Below, in pieces: positions 1 through 8,827 of a stretch of DNA of 64,000 bases. The position numbers were made by a program, and so were the translations under genes. This stretch comes from Streptomyces sp. A0958 (GTDB lineage: Bacteria > Actinomycetota > Actinomycetes > Streptomycetales > Streptomycetaceae): NCBI RefSeq assembly GCF_004795035.1, contig NZ_SSBK01000030.1, positions 16,111-80,110 on the forward strand, in the 5' to 3' direction. The number at the start of each line of letters is the position of its first letter. The first letter of the stretch is position 1. The notes beneath the pieces were generated by a model. That model made no database searches. It saw only the letters and a program-made list of their open reading frames with translations, and was not told the DNA's origin.

Positions 1-444
1 AAGGGCCGGATGAGGTACTGGCTGCCGTACCTCACCGACGTCATCCGCCCGGACGAGCGGACGGTCATCGTCGGCCACTCGTCCGGCGCGCTGACCGCTT
101 TCCGGTACGCGGAGACGGCGCCGCTCCTCGGCACCTTCGCCGTCGCCGGCCACCACCACGACTGCGGCTTCGAACTGGAACGGCGCAGCGGCTTCTTCGA
201 CACCCCGTGGGACTGGAAGGCGATCCGCGCCAACCAGCGGTTCATCGAGCAGTTCCACTCGAAGGACGACCCCTGGGTGCCCTTCGAGGTCGCCGAGGAA
301 CTGCACGAGCTGACCGGGAGCACGTTCACCGCCATGCACGGCATGGGCCACTTCGGCTCGTACGACCAGCAGATGGACACCTTCCCGGAGCTGCTGGACG
401 CGATCCGCCGCCGCCTCGACGGGACCGCGCTGGAGGAACGATGA
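1..444 (+). CDS. RBBP9/YdeN-type alpha/beta hydrolase (5' end missing)
   Basis: This is the C-terminal part of a small serine hydrolase of the RBBP9/YdeN type. The reading frame is open to the first base of the window, so the ATG at 10 is probably internal and the true start lies upstream; family members are about 180-190 residues and 144 are seen from that ATG. The nucleophile elbow reads GHSSG (serine near residue 24 of the visible part), a DDPWVPF stretch fits the loop with the catalytic Asp, and HGMGHFG supplies the His. The substrate is unknown. Its stop overlaps the start of the adenylation gene (ATGA at 441-444), so it is translationally coupled to a pathway with adenylation, protease and phosphopantetheinyl transferase genes and may be an editing or release hydrolase (inference). 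Confidence 0.8.
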   Translation, partial: KGRMRYWLPYLTDVIRPDERTVIVGHSSGALTAFRYAETAPLLGTFAVAGHHHDCGFELERRSGFFDTPWDWKAIRANQRFIEQFHSKDDPWVPFEVAEELHELTGSTFTAMHGMGHFGSYDQQMDTFPELLDAIRRRLDGTALEER

Positions 445-2036
445 ACGTCACGCTCGCCGACGAACTGCTGGAACGGCGACGGGACAGCGCGGCCACGGCC
501 GTCGTCGACCTGGAGACCGGCGAGCAGGTCTCGTATCGGACCCTCGCCCGGCGCGTCCAGGCCCTGACCGACCTCCTCGCCGGGCTCGGCGTGGGCCGGG
601 GAGGGACCGTCGCGATGGTGATGGACAAGTCCGCGGCCTCCGTCGCGGTCATGTGGGCGGCGCTGCGCCTCGGCGCCCGCTACGTGCCGCTGGACGAGTC
701 GCTGCCGGCGGCCCGGATCGCGCTGCTGCTCGGCAAGTGCGCGCCCACGGCCACCGTGGTCCAGCCCGCCTACCGGGAGCTGGTCGAAGGGGCGCCCGCC
801 GGGGCCGTGGTCACGGTGGGCGCGGCACCCGGGGACGCCGGAACCGGCTGGAACCCCTCGGCCGAGGCCGAGCCGAGGCCGGCCGACGTGCCCGGCCGGA
901 GCCCCGAGGACCACGCGTACGTCGTGTTCACCTCCGGCTCGACCGGCTCGCCCAAGGGCGTCGTGATCAGCCACCGGTCGATGTGCGCCCTGCTGACCGG
1001 AGTGCAGGAGACGGTCGGCTTCGAGGACGGCATGCGCTTCCTCAACGTGGCGCCGCTCTTCTTCGACGCCTCCGTGGTCGACCTGTGGTCGACCTTCCTG
1101 GTCGGCGGCAGCGTCCATCTGCTGCCCCGGCTGCGCATGCCCACCCAGGTCACCCGGGCCATCGAGGAGTGGCGGATCACCGACACGCTGCTCGTGCCGT
1201 CCGTGATCCGGATGCTGGTGAGCCGGTTCAGCGATGCCGGGCGGCGTGACCTCGGCTCGCTGCGGCGGCTGTGGTTCGGCGGCGAGTCGTGCCCGGTGTC
1301 GGTCCTGGAGGCGTTCTCCGCCCTCGTACCGGGACTGCGGTACGTGCACGGGTACGGGCCCACCGAGACCACGCACAGCGCCACGCTCTTCCTCACCGAC
1401 ACCCCGGGCAAGGACGGCGAGGAGTTCCTGCCCATCGGCCATCCGCTGCCGGCCGTCGACGTGCTCGTCGTGGACGACGAACTGCGGCCGGTGGCGGACG
1501 GGGAGACCGGCGAACTCCTCATCGGCGGGCCGCAGGTGATGGCCGGTTACTGCGGCGAGCCGGAGCGCACCGCCCGGTCCGTCGTCCCGCTCGCGGCCGG
1601 CGCCGGGGGAGCCGGGGGCCGCTACTACCGCTCCGGCGACTACGTGCGCCGGCGGCCGGAGGACGGCGCCCTCGTCTTCCTCGGGCGCCGCGACGACGCC
1701 CTGAAGATCAACGGCAACCTCGTCCACCTCTCCGAGGCGGAGGCGGCGACGCTGGCCGTGGCCGGGGTGACGGACTGCTGCGCGGTCCCGGTGGCCCACC
1801 CGCTGACCGGCCGGGCGATCATGCTCTTCGTCCTGGACCGGTCGGACGGCGGCACGGGCCTGCGCGAGGAGGAGCTGCGCCGGGAGCTGGCGCTGCGGCT
1901 GCCCGACTACATGCTGCCGGCCCGCATCGAGTTCCTGGCCGACGGGGACGTGAGCCTGACGCCGTCCGGCAAACTCGACCGCGACCGGCTGCGGGCGATC
2001 GCGGACGCGACGGGGAAGGAGGCGAAGTCCAGGTGA
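441..2036 (+). CDS. Free-standing amino-acid-type adenylation enzyme (AMP-binding)
   Basis: This 531-residue ANL-superfamily enzyme activates a carboxylic acid as acyl-AMP. Core motifs are visible: A3 FTSGSTGSPKG, A4-like FFDASVVDLW with the Asp that usually holds an alpha-amino group, A5 YGPTE, A7 YRSGD, A8-like GRRDDALKING and A10 PSGKLDR with the catalytic Lys. No carrier or condensation domain follows, so the acyl-AMP must go to a separate carrier protein or acceptor that is not visible in this window. The ATG at 441 is chosen because it overlaps the preceding stop and because a good N-terminus begins there; the frame is open further upstream but does not look coding. The amino-acid-like substrate is inferred from the A4 Asp only. 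Downstream it overlaps a protease gene by 4 nt (GTGA). Confidence 0.88.
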   Translation: MNVTLADELLERRRDSAATAVVDLETGEQVSYRTLARRVQALTDLLAGLGVGRGGTVAMVMDKSAASVAVMWAALRLGARYVPLDESLPAARIALLLGKCAPTATVVQPAYRELVEGAPAGAVVTVGAAPGDAGTGWNPSAEAEPRPADVPGRSPEDHAYVVFTSGSTGSPKGVVISHRSMCALLTGVQETVGFEDGMRFLNVAPLFFDASVVDLWSTFLVGGSVHLLPRLRMPTQVTRAIEEWRITDTLLVPSVIRMLVSRFSDAGRRDLGSLRRLWFGGESCPVSVLEAFSALVPGLRYVHGYGPTETTHSATLFLTDTPGKDGEEFLPIGHPLPAVDVLVVDDELRPVADGETGELLIGGPQVMAGYCGEPERTARSVVPLAAGAGGAGGRYYRSGDYVRRRPEDGALVFLGRRDDALKINGNLVHLSEAEAATLAVAGVTDCCAVPVAHPLTGRAIMLFVLDRSDGGTGLREEELRRELALRLPDYMLPARIEFLADGDVSLTPSGKLDRDRLRAIADATGKEAKSR

Positions 2037-3418
2037 ACGGCGCGGAGTTGGACCGCTTCGAGCGGTGCGGCGTGCTGACGGTCGTGCCCCGCTCGGCCAC
2101 CGGTCTCGCGCTCGGCGACGACCCCGCGCTGCTCCTGCGGCACCGGGCGGAGGAGTTCCTTGCGGCCCCCGGCACGGTGGACCGGCTGGCCGACGCGTAC
2201 GCCCGCGAGGGGCTGGCCGTCGAGGCACGGACCGAGGTCGGCCTCACCGTCTCCGGCGCCCCGGCCCTGCTCGCGGAGGTCTTCGGCCACCCGGTGCGGC
2301 CGGTGCGGAACAAGTACATCCGGGAGACCGTCCGCTACGAGTTCGCCGCAGCCGGCCCGCTCCGCTCCCGGCTCCACCCCGAACTGGTCGAGGAGGTGCG
2401 GGCCCCCCGAGCGGGCTTCGAGCTGGGCGCCGGCGCCACCCCGCCGCTCCCGCGCGACGCGCGGTACCTGCGGCTGCCCGAGGACGCGGTCCGCCTCTCG
2501 GGCGCCGGCCGGTCGCACGCGGCCGGCGTCACGGGCGACGGGGTCCGGGTCGTGATGGTCGACACCGGCCTGTACGACCACCCGCACCACCGCGCCCACG
2601 GCTACCGCACGGCGGTCGTCCCCGCGCTGTCCGCCCTCGATCCCGCCGTGGACGAACGAGGCCACGGAACCGCCATGTCGGCGCTGCTGCTCGCGGTCGC
2701 ACCGGGGGCCGACCTCACCATGGTCAAGATGGCCTGCGAAAGCTTCTCCTTCCCGCTGGCGGCCTTCCAGCGGGCGGTGGAGCTGGCGCCGGACGTCATC
2801 TCGTGCAGCTGGGGCACCCTGCGTGCGGAGCCGCACCTCCACCTGGAGGTCGCGAACGCGGTGCGGCGCGGGATCACGGTCCTGTTCGCCGCCGGGAACG
2901 GCTCCACGGACCGGCGTACCGCCATGTTCCAGTCGGTGGCGACGCCGGGCGCGATCACGGTCGGCGGGGTCCATGTGGGGCAGGACGGACGGAGGCGGGC
3001 CGCCGACCTGGCGTCCAGCTACCGCTCGGACGTCTTCCCCGGCCGACGGGTCCCCGACCTGTCCGGGCCGTGCGGAATGCTGCCGAACGGCGACTACGTG
3101 GTGTTCCCGACCCAGCCGGGGTGCATGTTCGACCGCCGCAACAGCGCGTACGACGGGACCGCACCCGACGACGGCTGGCTGGTGTCCAGCGGGACGTCGG
3201 GGGCGACGGCGTACGCCGCCGGGGTGGTGGCGCTCGCGGTGCAGCAGGGCATCGGCAAGGGCCGTGCCCTGACCACGGCGGACCTGGCGGACGCCTGCCT
3301 GCCGGTGACGGAGGGGCGGACGCTGACCGGCGACGACTGCGGCGGGACCTGCCCCAACGAGGCGGTGGGACACGGCCTGCTCACCGCCTGGCCGCCCGCG
3401 GAGCCCGGGCTCGGATGA
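2033..3418 (+). CDS. Cytoplasmic subtilisin-like serine protease (S8)
   Basis: This 461-residue protein starts at the GTG that overlaps the previous stop. The catalytic triad is complete: Asp in MVDTG, His in RGHGTAMS, the oxyanion Asn in AAGNGS and Ser in SSGTSGATAYAAG. About 150 residues precede the protease domain and could be a propeptide or substrate-binding part. No signal peptide or transmembrane segment is present at the N-terminus, so it probably acts inside the cell, unlike most Streptomyces subtilases. Position between an adenylation enzyme and a holo-ACP synthase suggests it trims a precursor peptide or a pathway product (inference). The downstream gene overlaps by 4 nt (ATGA). 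Confidence 0.9.
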   Translation: MNGAELDRFERCGVLTVVPRSATGLALGDDPALLLRHRAEEFLAAPGTVDRLADAYAREGLAVEARTEVGLTVSGAPALLAEVFGHPVRPVRNKYIRETVRYEFAAAGPLRSRLHPELVEEVRAPRAGFELGAGATPPLPRDARYLRLPEDAVRLSGAGRSHAAGVTGDGVRVVMVDTGLYDHPHHRAHGYRTAVVPALSALDPAVDERGHGTAMSALLLAVAPGADLTMVKMACESFSFPLAAFQRAVELAPDVISCSWGTLRAEPHLHLEVANAVRRGITVLFAAGNGSTDRRTAMFQSVATPGAITVGGVHVGQDGRRRAADLASSYRSDVFPGRRVPDLSGPCGMLPNGDYVVFPTQPGCMFDRRNSAYDGTAPDDGWLVSSGTSGATAYAAGVVALAVQQGIGKGRALTTADLADACLPVTEGRTLTGDDCGGTCPNEAVGHGLLTAWPPAEPGLG

Positions 3419-3846
3419 GCGGAGTGGCGCCTCACGCGGCATGGACACAACGCCTGGTCGGCAGGCGGGTTCTGTGCATAGGAACGGACTTGGCGGACGT
3501 GGCGGAGATACGGGACGTCCTCGCCCGCCGGCCCTCTTTCAGGGCCAAGGTGTTCACCGGGGCGGAACGCGCCTACTGCGAGGTCATGACGGACCCGGCG
3601 GAGCGGTACGCGGTCCGGTTCGCCGCCAAGGAGGCGGTGTTGAAGGCGCTGGGTACGGGCCTCGCCGGTGCGCCCCTCACCGATATCGAGGTCCGGCGGG
3701 CCCCGGAGGGGAAGCCCTCCCTCCATCTCGCGGGCCGCGCGGCGGCGCTGGCGGAAGCGGCGGGCGTCCGCACCTGGCTGATCAGCCTCACGCACACGGC
3801 GGCGCAGGCGCACGCGATGGTGGCAGGGCTCGGGGACGAGACGTGA
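3415..3846 (+). CDS. Holo-ACP synthase type 4'-phosphopantetheinyl transferase
   Basis: This 143-residue enzyme would transfer 4'-phosphopantetheine from CoA to a carrier-protein serine. Family signatures are GTDLADVAEI near residue 23, with the metal-binding Asp, and RFAAKEAVLKALGTG near residues 63-77, with the metal-binding Glu and Lys. Length fits AcpS. The ATG at 3415 overlaps the protease stop (ATGA), making it the last gene of the operon. The protein has an extra N-terminal segment of about 20 residues before the usual AcpS start. It may be dedicated to a carrier protein of the upstream cluster, or be the housekeeping AcpS; the operon context favours the first (inference). Confidence 0.9.
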   Translation: MSGVAPHAAWTQRLVGRRVLCIGTDLADVAEIRDVLARRPSFRAKVFTGAERAYCEVMTDPAERYAVRFAAKEAVLKALGTGLAGAPLTDIEVRRAPEGKPSLHLAGRAAALAEAAGVRTWLISLTHTAAQAHAMVAGLGDET

Positions 3847-3856
3847 GCGCGCTACG

Positions 3857-4651
3857 TCACTTCACCTTCTCCAGCTTCGGCATCTCGCCGCCCGTCGTCC
3901 CGTTGTCGATCAACGAGAACGGCGAACCGTCCGGGTCCGTCAGGGTCGCGAACCTGCCGAACGGGATGGTCAGCGGGCCGAACCGCAGCGTCGCGCCCAG
4001 GGACTTCGCCTTCTCCACCGCCGCGTCGCAGTCCGCCACCGTGAAGTACACGTTCAGGTAGGGCGGCGCCTGGGGCGGGAAGTCGTCCGTCATCTTCATG
4101 CGGCCCAGGACCGGGTCCGCGCCCAGGTCGTAGAGCGTGAAGTCGACCGCGCCGTCCACCATGCGCTTCACGCCGTACCCGAAGACCGCCGCGAAGAAGG
4201 TGTCCGCCTTCTCCGGGTCGCGGGTGAAGACCTCGGCCCAGTTGTACGCACCGGGCACCGTCCGGGCCTCGAAGCCCTTGTGGCTGCCGGGCTGCCATAC
4301 GCCGAAGGCCGCCCCGCCCGGGACGGTGGCCACCACCATCGTGCCGAAGTCGCCGACCCGCATGGGCTCCACCTGGACGGTGCCGCCGTTGTCGCGGATC
4401 TTGGACGCGGTGGCCGCCGCGTCCGGGGAGGCGATGTACAGGGTCCAGCCGGTCGGCATCCGGTCCGAGTGCCGGGGCATCAGCGCGGCGACCGCTTTCT
4501 CGTCCACGAAGGCCTGCGTGTAGTCGCCGTGCTCCGCCAGCGTGTCGCCGAACGTCCAGCCCAGCAGCTCACCGTAGAAACGCTTCGCCTCAGCGAGGTC
4601 GCCGACCGTGGCGTCGGCCCAGCACGGCGTGCCCTCTGCTTCTGCGGGCAT
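3857..4651 (-). CDS. Two-domain VOC (glyoxalase/bleomycin-resistance-like) protein
   Basis: The 264-residue product has two tandem vicinal-oxygen-chelate domains, roughly residues 5-120 and 130-258. Each has the beta-alpha-beta-beta-beta order, with AKRFYGELLGW in the first and ADTFFAAVFGYGVKRM in the second, and the C-terminal FATLTDPDGSPFSLID. Metal-ligand positions are not fully conserved, so enzymatic activity is uncertain; such proteins are usually annotated as hydrolases or resistance-like proteins without known substrate. It lies 42 nt downstream of the carboxyltransferase gene on the same strand and ends 10 nt from the convergent AcpS gene. Confidence 0.85.
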   Translation of the reverse strand: MPAEAEGTPCWADATVGDLAEAKRFYGELLGWTFGDTLAEHGDYTQAFVDEKAVAALMPRHSDRMPTGWTLYIASPDAAATASKIRDNGGTVQVEPMRVGDFGTMVVATVPGGAAFGVWQPGSHKGFEARTVPGAYNWAEVFTRDPEKADTFFAAVFGYGVKRMVDGAVDFTLYDLGADPVLGRMKMTDDFPPQAPPYLNVYFTVADCDAAVEKAKSLGATLRFGPLTIPFGRFATLTDPDGSPFSLIDNGTTGGEMPKLEKVK

Positions 4652-4693
4652 TGTGGGTCATCTCCTCGGGTGACGGGTGGCCCCTTGTCCACG

Positions 4694-6124
4694 CTAGCCA
4701 TCCTCCGCCTGTCCTGCGCGTCGACCCCGCGGACCGGCCACCGAGCGGGCCACGCCCAGGTCCACCAGGTCCTGGGGGCGCAGCCGGAGTTGGCCGGCCG
4801 TGGCCCGGACCTGGTCGGGGGCCCGCTTCAGGATCGCGGCGGCCAGTTCCGGGGCGATGACCGAGAAGTAGCTGTCCGGGGTGACGTGCGTGTTGTCCGG
4901 CGCGGCCAGTGCCAGCGCACCGCCCGAGCCGCCCTCGCCGATCACCAGGGTCGTGACCGGGACCCGGGCCGCCGCGATCGCCGCGAAGGCGTCCGCGATG
5001 GCCGCGCCCGCGCCGGACCGTTCCGCCTCCGCGTCGTTGGCCGCGCCCGGGGTGTCGACCAGCGTGAGGACCGGGGCCCCCAGCCGGTCGGCGAGCCTGA
5101 TCACCCGGGCCGCCGTGCGGTACCCGGCCGGGCGGGTCGCGGTGCCGCACTGCGCCACGTACGCCACCGGCCGCCCCTCGCGCAGCCCGAATCCGCAGAG
5201 CAGCCCCGGGTCCGTGCCGCCGCACCGGTCGCCGCTCAGCGGGAGGCGCAGGTCGAAGTAGGCGTCCAGGTAGGCCCCGGCGCGCGGCCGGTCCGCCGCC
5301 CTGGCGCGGAGGACCGCGTCCCAGCCCGTCCGGGGCAGGTCCGTCGCCCCCAGGTCGTGTCCGGAGAGTCCCGTCGTACGCCGCGGGCCGGACGGGACTT
5401 CCCGGACACGGCCGAGCGCGGCCGGGACCGGGGCGGGCGCGGGCGGGGTGTCGTGGTGGGCGAGCAGGCCCAGCCAGCGTCCCACCGTGGCCGGCAGCTC
5501 CCCGGGCGGGACGATCGCGTCGATGGAACCGGCCGCGAGCTGGCCCTCGGCCCCGTACGCGGCGGGGTCCGCGTCCGCCGGGCGCACCCGGGAACCGGCG
5601 AACCCGATCTGCGCCCCGGGCAGCGCCAGGATCACGTCGGCGCCCGCCCCCAGCGTGGCCCAGCCGCCGCCGGTCGTGGGGTCGCGCAGGACGGCGAGCT
5701 GGGCCGGTCCCGCCGCCCGCAGCCGGGCCGAGGCGCGGGCGACCCGGTGCAGCTGGGTCAGCGCGATCATGCCTTCCTGCATGCGGCTGCCGCCCGTGGC
5801 GATCAGCGAGACGAGCGGCAGCCGCCGGGTGACGGCCTCCTCGTACGCCGCCTCCAGCCGGTCTCCGGTGCGCTGCCCGAGCGAGCCGCCCAGGAAGCCG
5901 AACTCGAACGAGATCAGGACGCACCTGTGCCCGCCGACCGTGGCGGTGCCGTGGACGACGGACTCCTGCTCGCCGGTACGGGCGGTGGCCCGGGCCCGGG
6001 AGCCGGCGTAGCCGGTCCAGCCGAGCGGGCCGTCGCCCGCGGTGTCTCCGGCGGGGGCGGCGGACTCGGTGAAGTCGGCGGTGAGCGCGGCGATCGCCTC
6101 GCGTGCCGTCAGCCGCTCAGCCAT
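4694..6124 (-). CDS. Fused beta/alpha acyl-CoA carboxyltransferase
   Basis: This 476-residue protein belongs to the biotin-dependent carboxyltransferase family, with both halves of the acetyl-CoA carboxylase carboxyltransferase in one chain. The N-terminal half (about 50-230) has SFEFGFLGGSLGQRTGDRL and TGGSRMQEGM, typical of AccD. The C-terminal half (about 270-470) has TLVDTPGAANDAEA and GEGGSGGALALA, typical of AccA. There is no biotin-carboxylase or BCCP gene nearby, so it must use shared subunits. Its start overlaps the 3' end of matB by 8 nt, which ties it to malonyl-CoA supply. Which acyl-CoA it carboxylates cannot be read from the sequence. N-terminal Zn-finger cysteines of classical AccD are absent. 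Confidence 0.85.
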   Translation of the reverse strand: MAERLTAREAIAALTADFTESAAPAGDTAGDGPLGWTGYAGSRARATARTGEQESVVHGTATVGGHRCVLISFEFGFLGGSLGQRTGDRLEAAYEEAVTRRLPLVSLIATGGSRMQEGMIALTQLHRVARASARLRAAGPAQLAVLRDPTTGGGWATLGAGADVILALPGAQIGFAGSRVRPADADPAAYGAEGQLAAGSIDAIVPPGELPATVGRWLGLLAHHDTPPAPAPVPAALGRVREVPSGPRRTTGLSGHDLGATDLPRTGWDAVLRARAADRPRAGAYLDAYFDLRLPLSGDRCGGTDPGLLCGFGLREGRPVAYVAQCGTATRPAGYRTAARVIRLADRLGAPVLTLVDTPGAANDAEAERSGAGAAIADAFAAIAAARVPVTTLVIGEGGSGGALALAAPDNTHVTPDSYFSVIAPELAAAILKRAPDQVRATAGQLRLRPQDLVDLGVARSVAGPRGRRAGQAEDG

Positions 6125-7574
6125 GGAGGGCCCGCTTCATGATCTTGCCCAGGTCGTTGCGCGGCAGCGCGTCCAGGTAGCGGACCGTGCGCGGGCGCTT
6201 GTGCGGGGCGAGCTGGGCCGCCACGTGATCGGCCAGGGCGTCGGCGGTGGGCGGGGCGGCGGGGTCGGCCGGCACCACCCAGGCCACGATCCGCTCGCCC
6301 AGGTCCGCGTCCGGTTCGCCGGTGACGGCCGCCTCCCGGACGCCGGGGTGTTCGAGCAGCGCGTTCTCGATCTCGCCGGCGCCGATCTTGTAGCCGCCGC
6401 TCTTGATCAGGTCGGTGGCCTTGCGGCCGACGATCCGCACGTATCCGTCGGGGTCGAGCGTGGCCATGTCGCCGGTGCGGAACCAGCCGTCCCCGGTGAG
6501 CGCGGCGGCCGTCGCGTCGGGGCGGTTGAGATAGCCGGTGAACAGGTTCGGGCCGCGCACCTGGATCTCGCCGATGGACTCCGGGCCGGCGAGCGGGGTG
6601 CCGTCCTCCTCGACGAGGCGCAGCTCCACGCCGCGCAGGGGCGGACCGACCGTGCCGGGGCGCGGGGCGCCGTCGGCCCGTACGCCGGTGTTCATCAGGG
6701 TCTCCGTCATGCCGTACCGCTCGATGACCCGGCGGCCGGTCGCCGCCGCGATGCGTTCGTGGTCGTGGACCGGCAGGGCGGCCGATCCGGAGACCAGCAG
6801 CCGGGCGCCCGCGAGGGCCTTCGCGAGACCGGCGGACGCGTCCGGGTCCGCCAGCGCCTCCGCGAGCCGGTGGTACATGGTCGGTACGCCGAACAGCATC
6901 GTGCCGCCCGCGCCCAGCTCCCGGGCGACGCCCTCGGTGGAGAACCGCCCCAGGTGGCGTACCGAACCGCCCCGGCGCAGCGGGCCGAGCACGCCGAGGA
7001 TCAGGCCGTGCACGTGGAACAGGGGCAGCGCGTGGACGAGCACGTCGTCGGCGGTCCACTGCCAGGCGTCCCCCAGCGCGTCCAGCGACGCGGCGAGCGC
7101 CCGGCGCGGCAGGACGGCCCCCTTGGGCGGGCCGGTCGTGCCGGAGGTGTACACGATGAGGGCGGGGGACTCGGGGTCCGGTTCGGGGCGTGTCGTGGGG
7201 GCGGGGCCGGCGGCCGTCGTGCTGACGTCCACGCGTTCCAGGGAGGCCAGGGCGGGCGGGAGCACGTCCTCCGGCGAGGCCAGCACCGCCGAGGGGGCGC
7301 TGTCCGCGACGATGTGCGCCAGCTCCCGTTCCCCCGTCCTCGGGTTCAGCGGTACGGCCGGCACGCCTGCCCGCAGCGCGGCCACCACGGCGACGACGGT
7401 CCGCGCGGTCGGCGTGGCCCAGACGGCGACCCGGCCCGCGCCGGTGAGCCGGGCCGCGAGCGCGTCCGTGGCCCGGGCCAACTGTGAGTACGTCAGGGAG
7501 ACTCCGTCGAACCGGACGGCCTCTCGGGCGGCCGCCGGACCGGACGCGTCCTGGAGTGCAGGCAGAAGTGGCAT
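6117..7574 (-). CDS. matB: Malonyl-CoA synthetase
   Basis: This 485-residue adenylate-forming ligase would make malonyl-CoA (or methylmalonyl-CoA) from the free acid, ATP and CoA. Motifs include VYTSGTTGPPKGAV (P-loop), ERYGMTETLMNTG (A5), FRTGDMATLDPDGYVRI (A7) and NDLGKIMKRAL with the C-terminal catalytic Lys. The stretch LPLFHVHGLILG and the overall pattern match Streptomyces MatB as I remember it. The ATG at 7574 was preferred to longer reading because the protein N-terminus then fits the family. The last 8 nt overlap the carboxyltransferase start, so both are cotranscribed. The pairing of a malonate ligase with a carboxyltransferase gives two routes to extender units for fatty acid or polyketide synthesis. 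Confidence 0.9.
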   Translation of the reverse strand: MPLLPALQDASGPAAAREAVRFDGVSLTYSQLARATDALAARLTGAGRVAVWATPTARTVVAVVAALRAGVPAVPLNPRTGERELAHIVADSAPSAVLASPEDVLPPALASLERVDVSTTAAGPAPTTRPEPDPESPALIVYTSGTTGPPKGAVLPRRALAASLDALGDAWQWTADDVLVHALPLFHVHGLILGVLGPLRRGGSVRHLGRFSTEGVARELGAGGTMLFGVPTMYHRLAEALADPDASAGLAKALAGARLLVSGSAALPVHDHERIAAATGRRVIERYGMTETLMNTGVRADGAPRPGTVGPPLRGVELRLVEEDGTPLAGPESIGEIQVRGPNLFTGYLNRPDATAAALTGDGWFRTGDMATLDPDGYVRIVGRKATDLIKSGGYKIGAGEIENALLEHPGVREAAVTGEPDADLGERIVAWVVPADPAAPPTADALADHVAAQLAPHKRPRTVRYLDALPRNDLGKIMKRALHG

Positions 7575-7657
7575 CACCCTGGGAACCCTAGATCGATACC
7601 GCGTTCCCGTCCCTCGAATCCGGTTCGAACAGGGGCCCCCGGGATGTGACCGTTGCC

Positions 7658-8726
7658 TCACCCGTTCCGCTGGACGTTCCGCATGCGGCCGTACGCGTAC
7701 ACGCAGCCCGCCAGGGCCAGGTCGGACAGGAGCATGAAGCCGATCGAGTACGAGTCCTTCGCGCTGTGGATCGCGCCCATGACCAGGGGCGGCACGAACC
7801 CGCCGAGCCCGCCCATCGCGCCCATGATCCCGGTCACGCTGCCCACCTTCGCCTGCGGGGTCACCTGCGAGACCAGGGCGAAGACGCTGCCGCTCGCGGT
7901 GCCCAGGCCGGCCGCCATGACGAGCAGCGCGATCGTGCCGCCCGGCCACAGCTGCGGGTCGAACGCCTGCACGATGGTCGTGAGGGCGGCGACCCCCAGC
8001 GCCAAGGAGGTGACGAGCGCCGGGTGCAGGCGGTCCGAGAGCCAGCCGCCGACCGGCCGGAAGACGACCGTGACCAGGGCGAACCCGGCCGCCTTCGTCC
8101 CGGCGGCGGTCGGCGACAGCGCGTACCACGCCTTCAGGTACGTCGGCAGCTACACGCCGAAGGCGACGATGCCGCCGAAACCGATCGCGTACAGCGCGGA
8201 CAGCTCACAGGTGACCCGCGGCCTGCTCGCCGCCGCCGGCCGGCCGGCCGGCCGTCGAATCGGTCGGCACCTGGCGGCCCGGACGGTCGCCGACGAGCAG
8301 GGCGGCCAGCGCCGCGTACACCACGAGCGCGGCGGCGACCACGAGGAACGGCAGGTTGTCGCCGTGCTCGGCGGGCCGGAACCAGGAGTTGACCAGCGGG
8401 ATGCCGATCGCGAACGTCGTACCGCCCAGCCCCAGCAGGAAGCCCACGGCCAGCCGCGCCCCGTACTTGTCGGTCAGCGCGCCCACCGGGATACGGCCCA
8501 GCGAGCCGACCAGCACCGGCACGGCGACCAGCAGGGACTGCTGGAACGAGTTCAGGCCCAGGCGGTCCTTGTAATCGGCCGACATGGGCGCGATCAGGTT
8601 CCAGGCCCGGAAGGTGAGCGTGAAGCCGATCGTGGCCATCACGAGGTTGCGACAGGCGGCCCCGGAGGCCGGTGCGCCGGCCGGTGCGGGTGACTGCTTC
8701 ACGGCTGTACCCACACGGCCGGTCAA
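7658..8726 (-). pseudogene. narK: NarK-type nitrate/nitrite MFS transporter, broken by a frameshift and a stop
   Basis: Translating three pieces restores one MFS transporter of about 355 residues. The N-terminal piece (8726 down to about 8255) begins with CRNLVMATIGFTLTFRAWNL and has the GRIPVGALTDKYG loop. The middle piece, in another frame, reads ELSALYAIGFGGIVAFGV then a TAG at 8152-8150 where family members have Tyr (GVYLPTYLK). The same frame continues through FRPVGGWLSDRLHP and KVGSVTGIMGAMGGLGGFV to the stop at 7658. The frame change falls near a CCGG tract at 8236-8254. Two independent lesions make this a likely real pseudogene, although sequencing error in the tract cannot be excluded. 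A native protein would take up nitrate or export nitrite across the membrane. Confidence 0.85.
8236..8254. repeat. CCGG tetranucleotide tract in narK pseudogene
   Basis: Four CCGG units plus a partial one lie in a row inside the broken narK reading frame. The frame upstream (transport helices 1-6) and downstream (helices 7-12) differ, and the change falls in or next to this tract. Gain or loss of a unit by slippage would give exactly such a frameshift. Confidence 0.7.
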
Positions 8727-8827
8727 GGGCGGGCACCGGCCGCGAGCCCGTCGGCCCGCTCCATACGGGGGGGGTCCGCCCGTCCCCCCGACTTCTCATA
8801 CGCGCCGAAGCTGCGACAATTGGGGGC

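Noticed and set aside
4280..6142. 620-codon + frame opposite the carboxyltransferase
   Set aside because: Shadow frame rich in Arg/Gly; the minus strand encodes the carboxyltransferase motifs.
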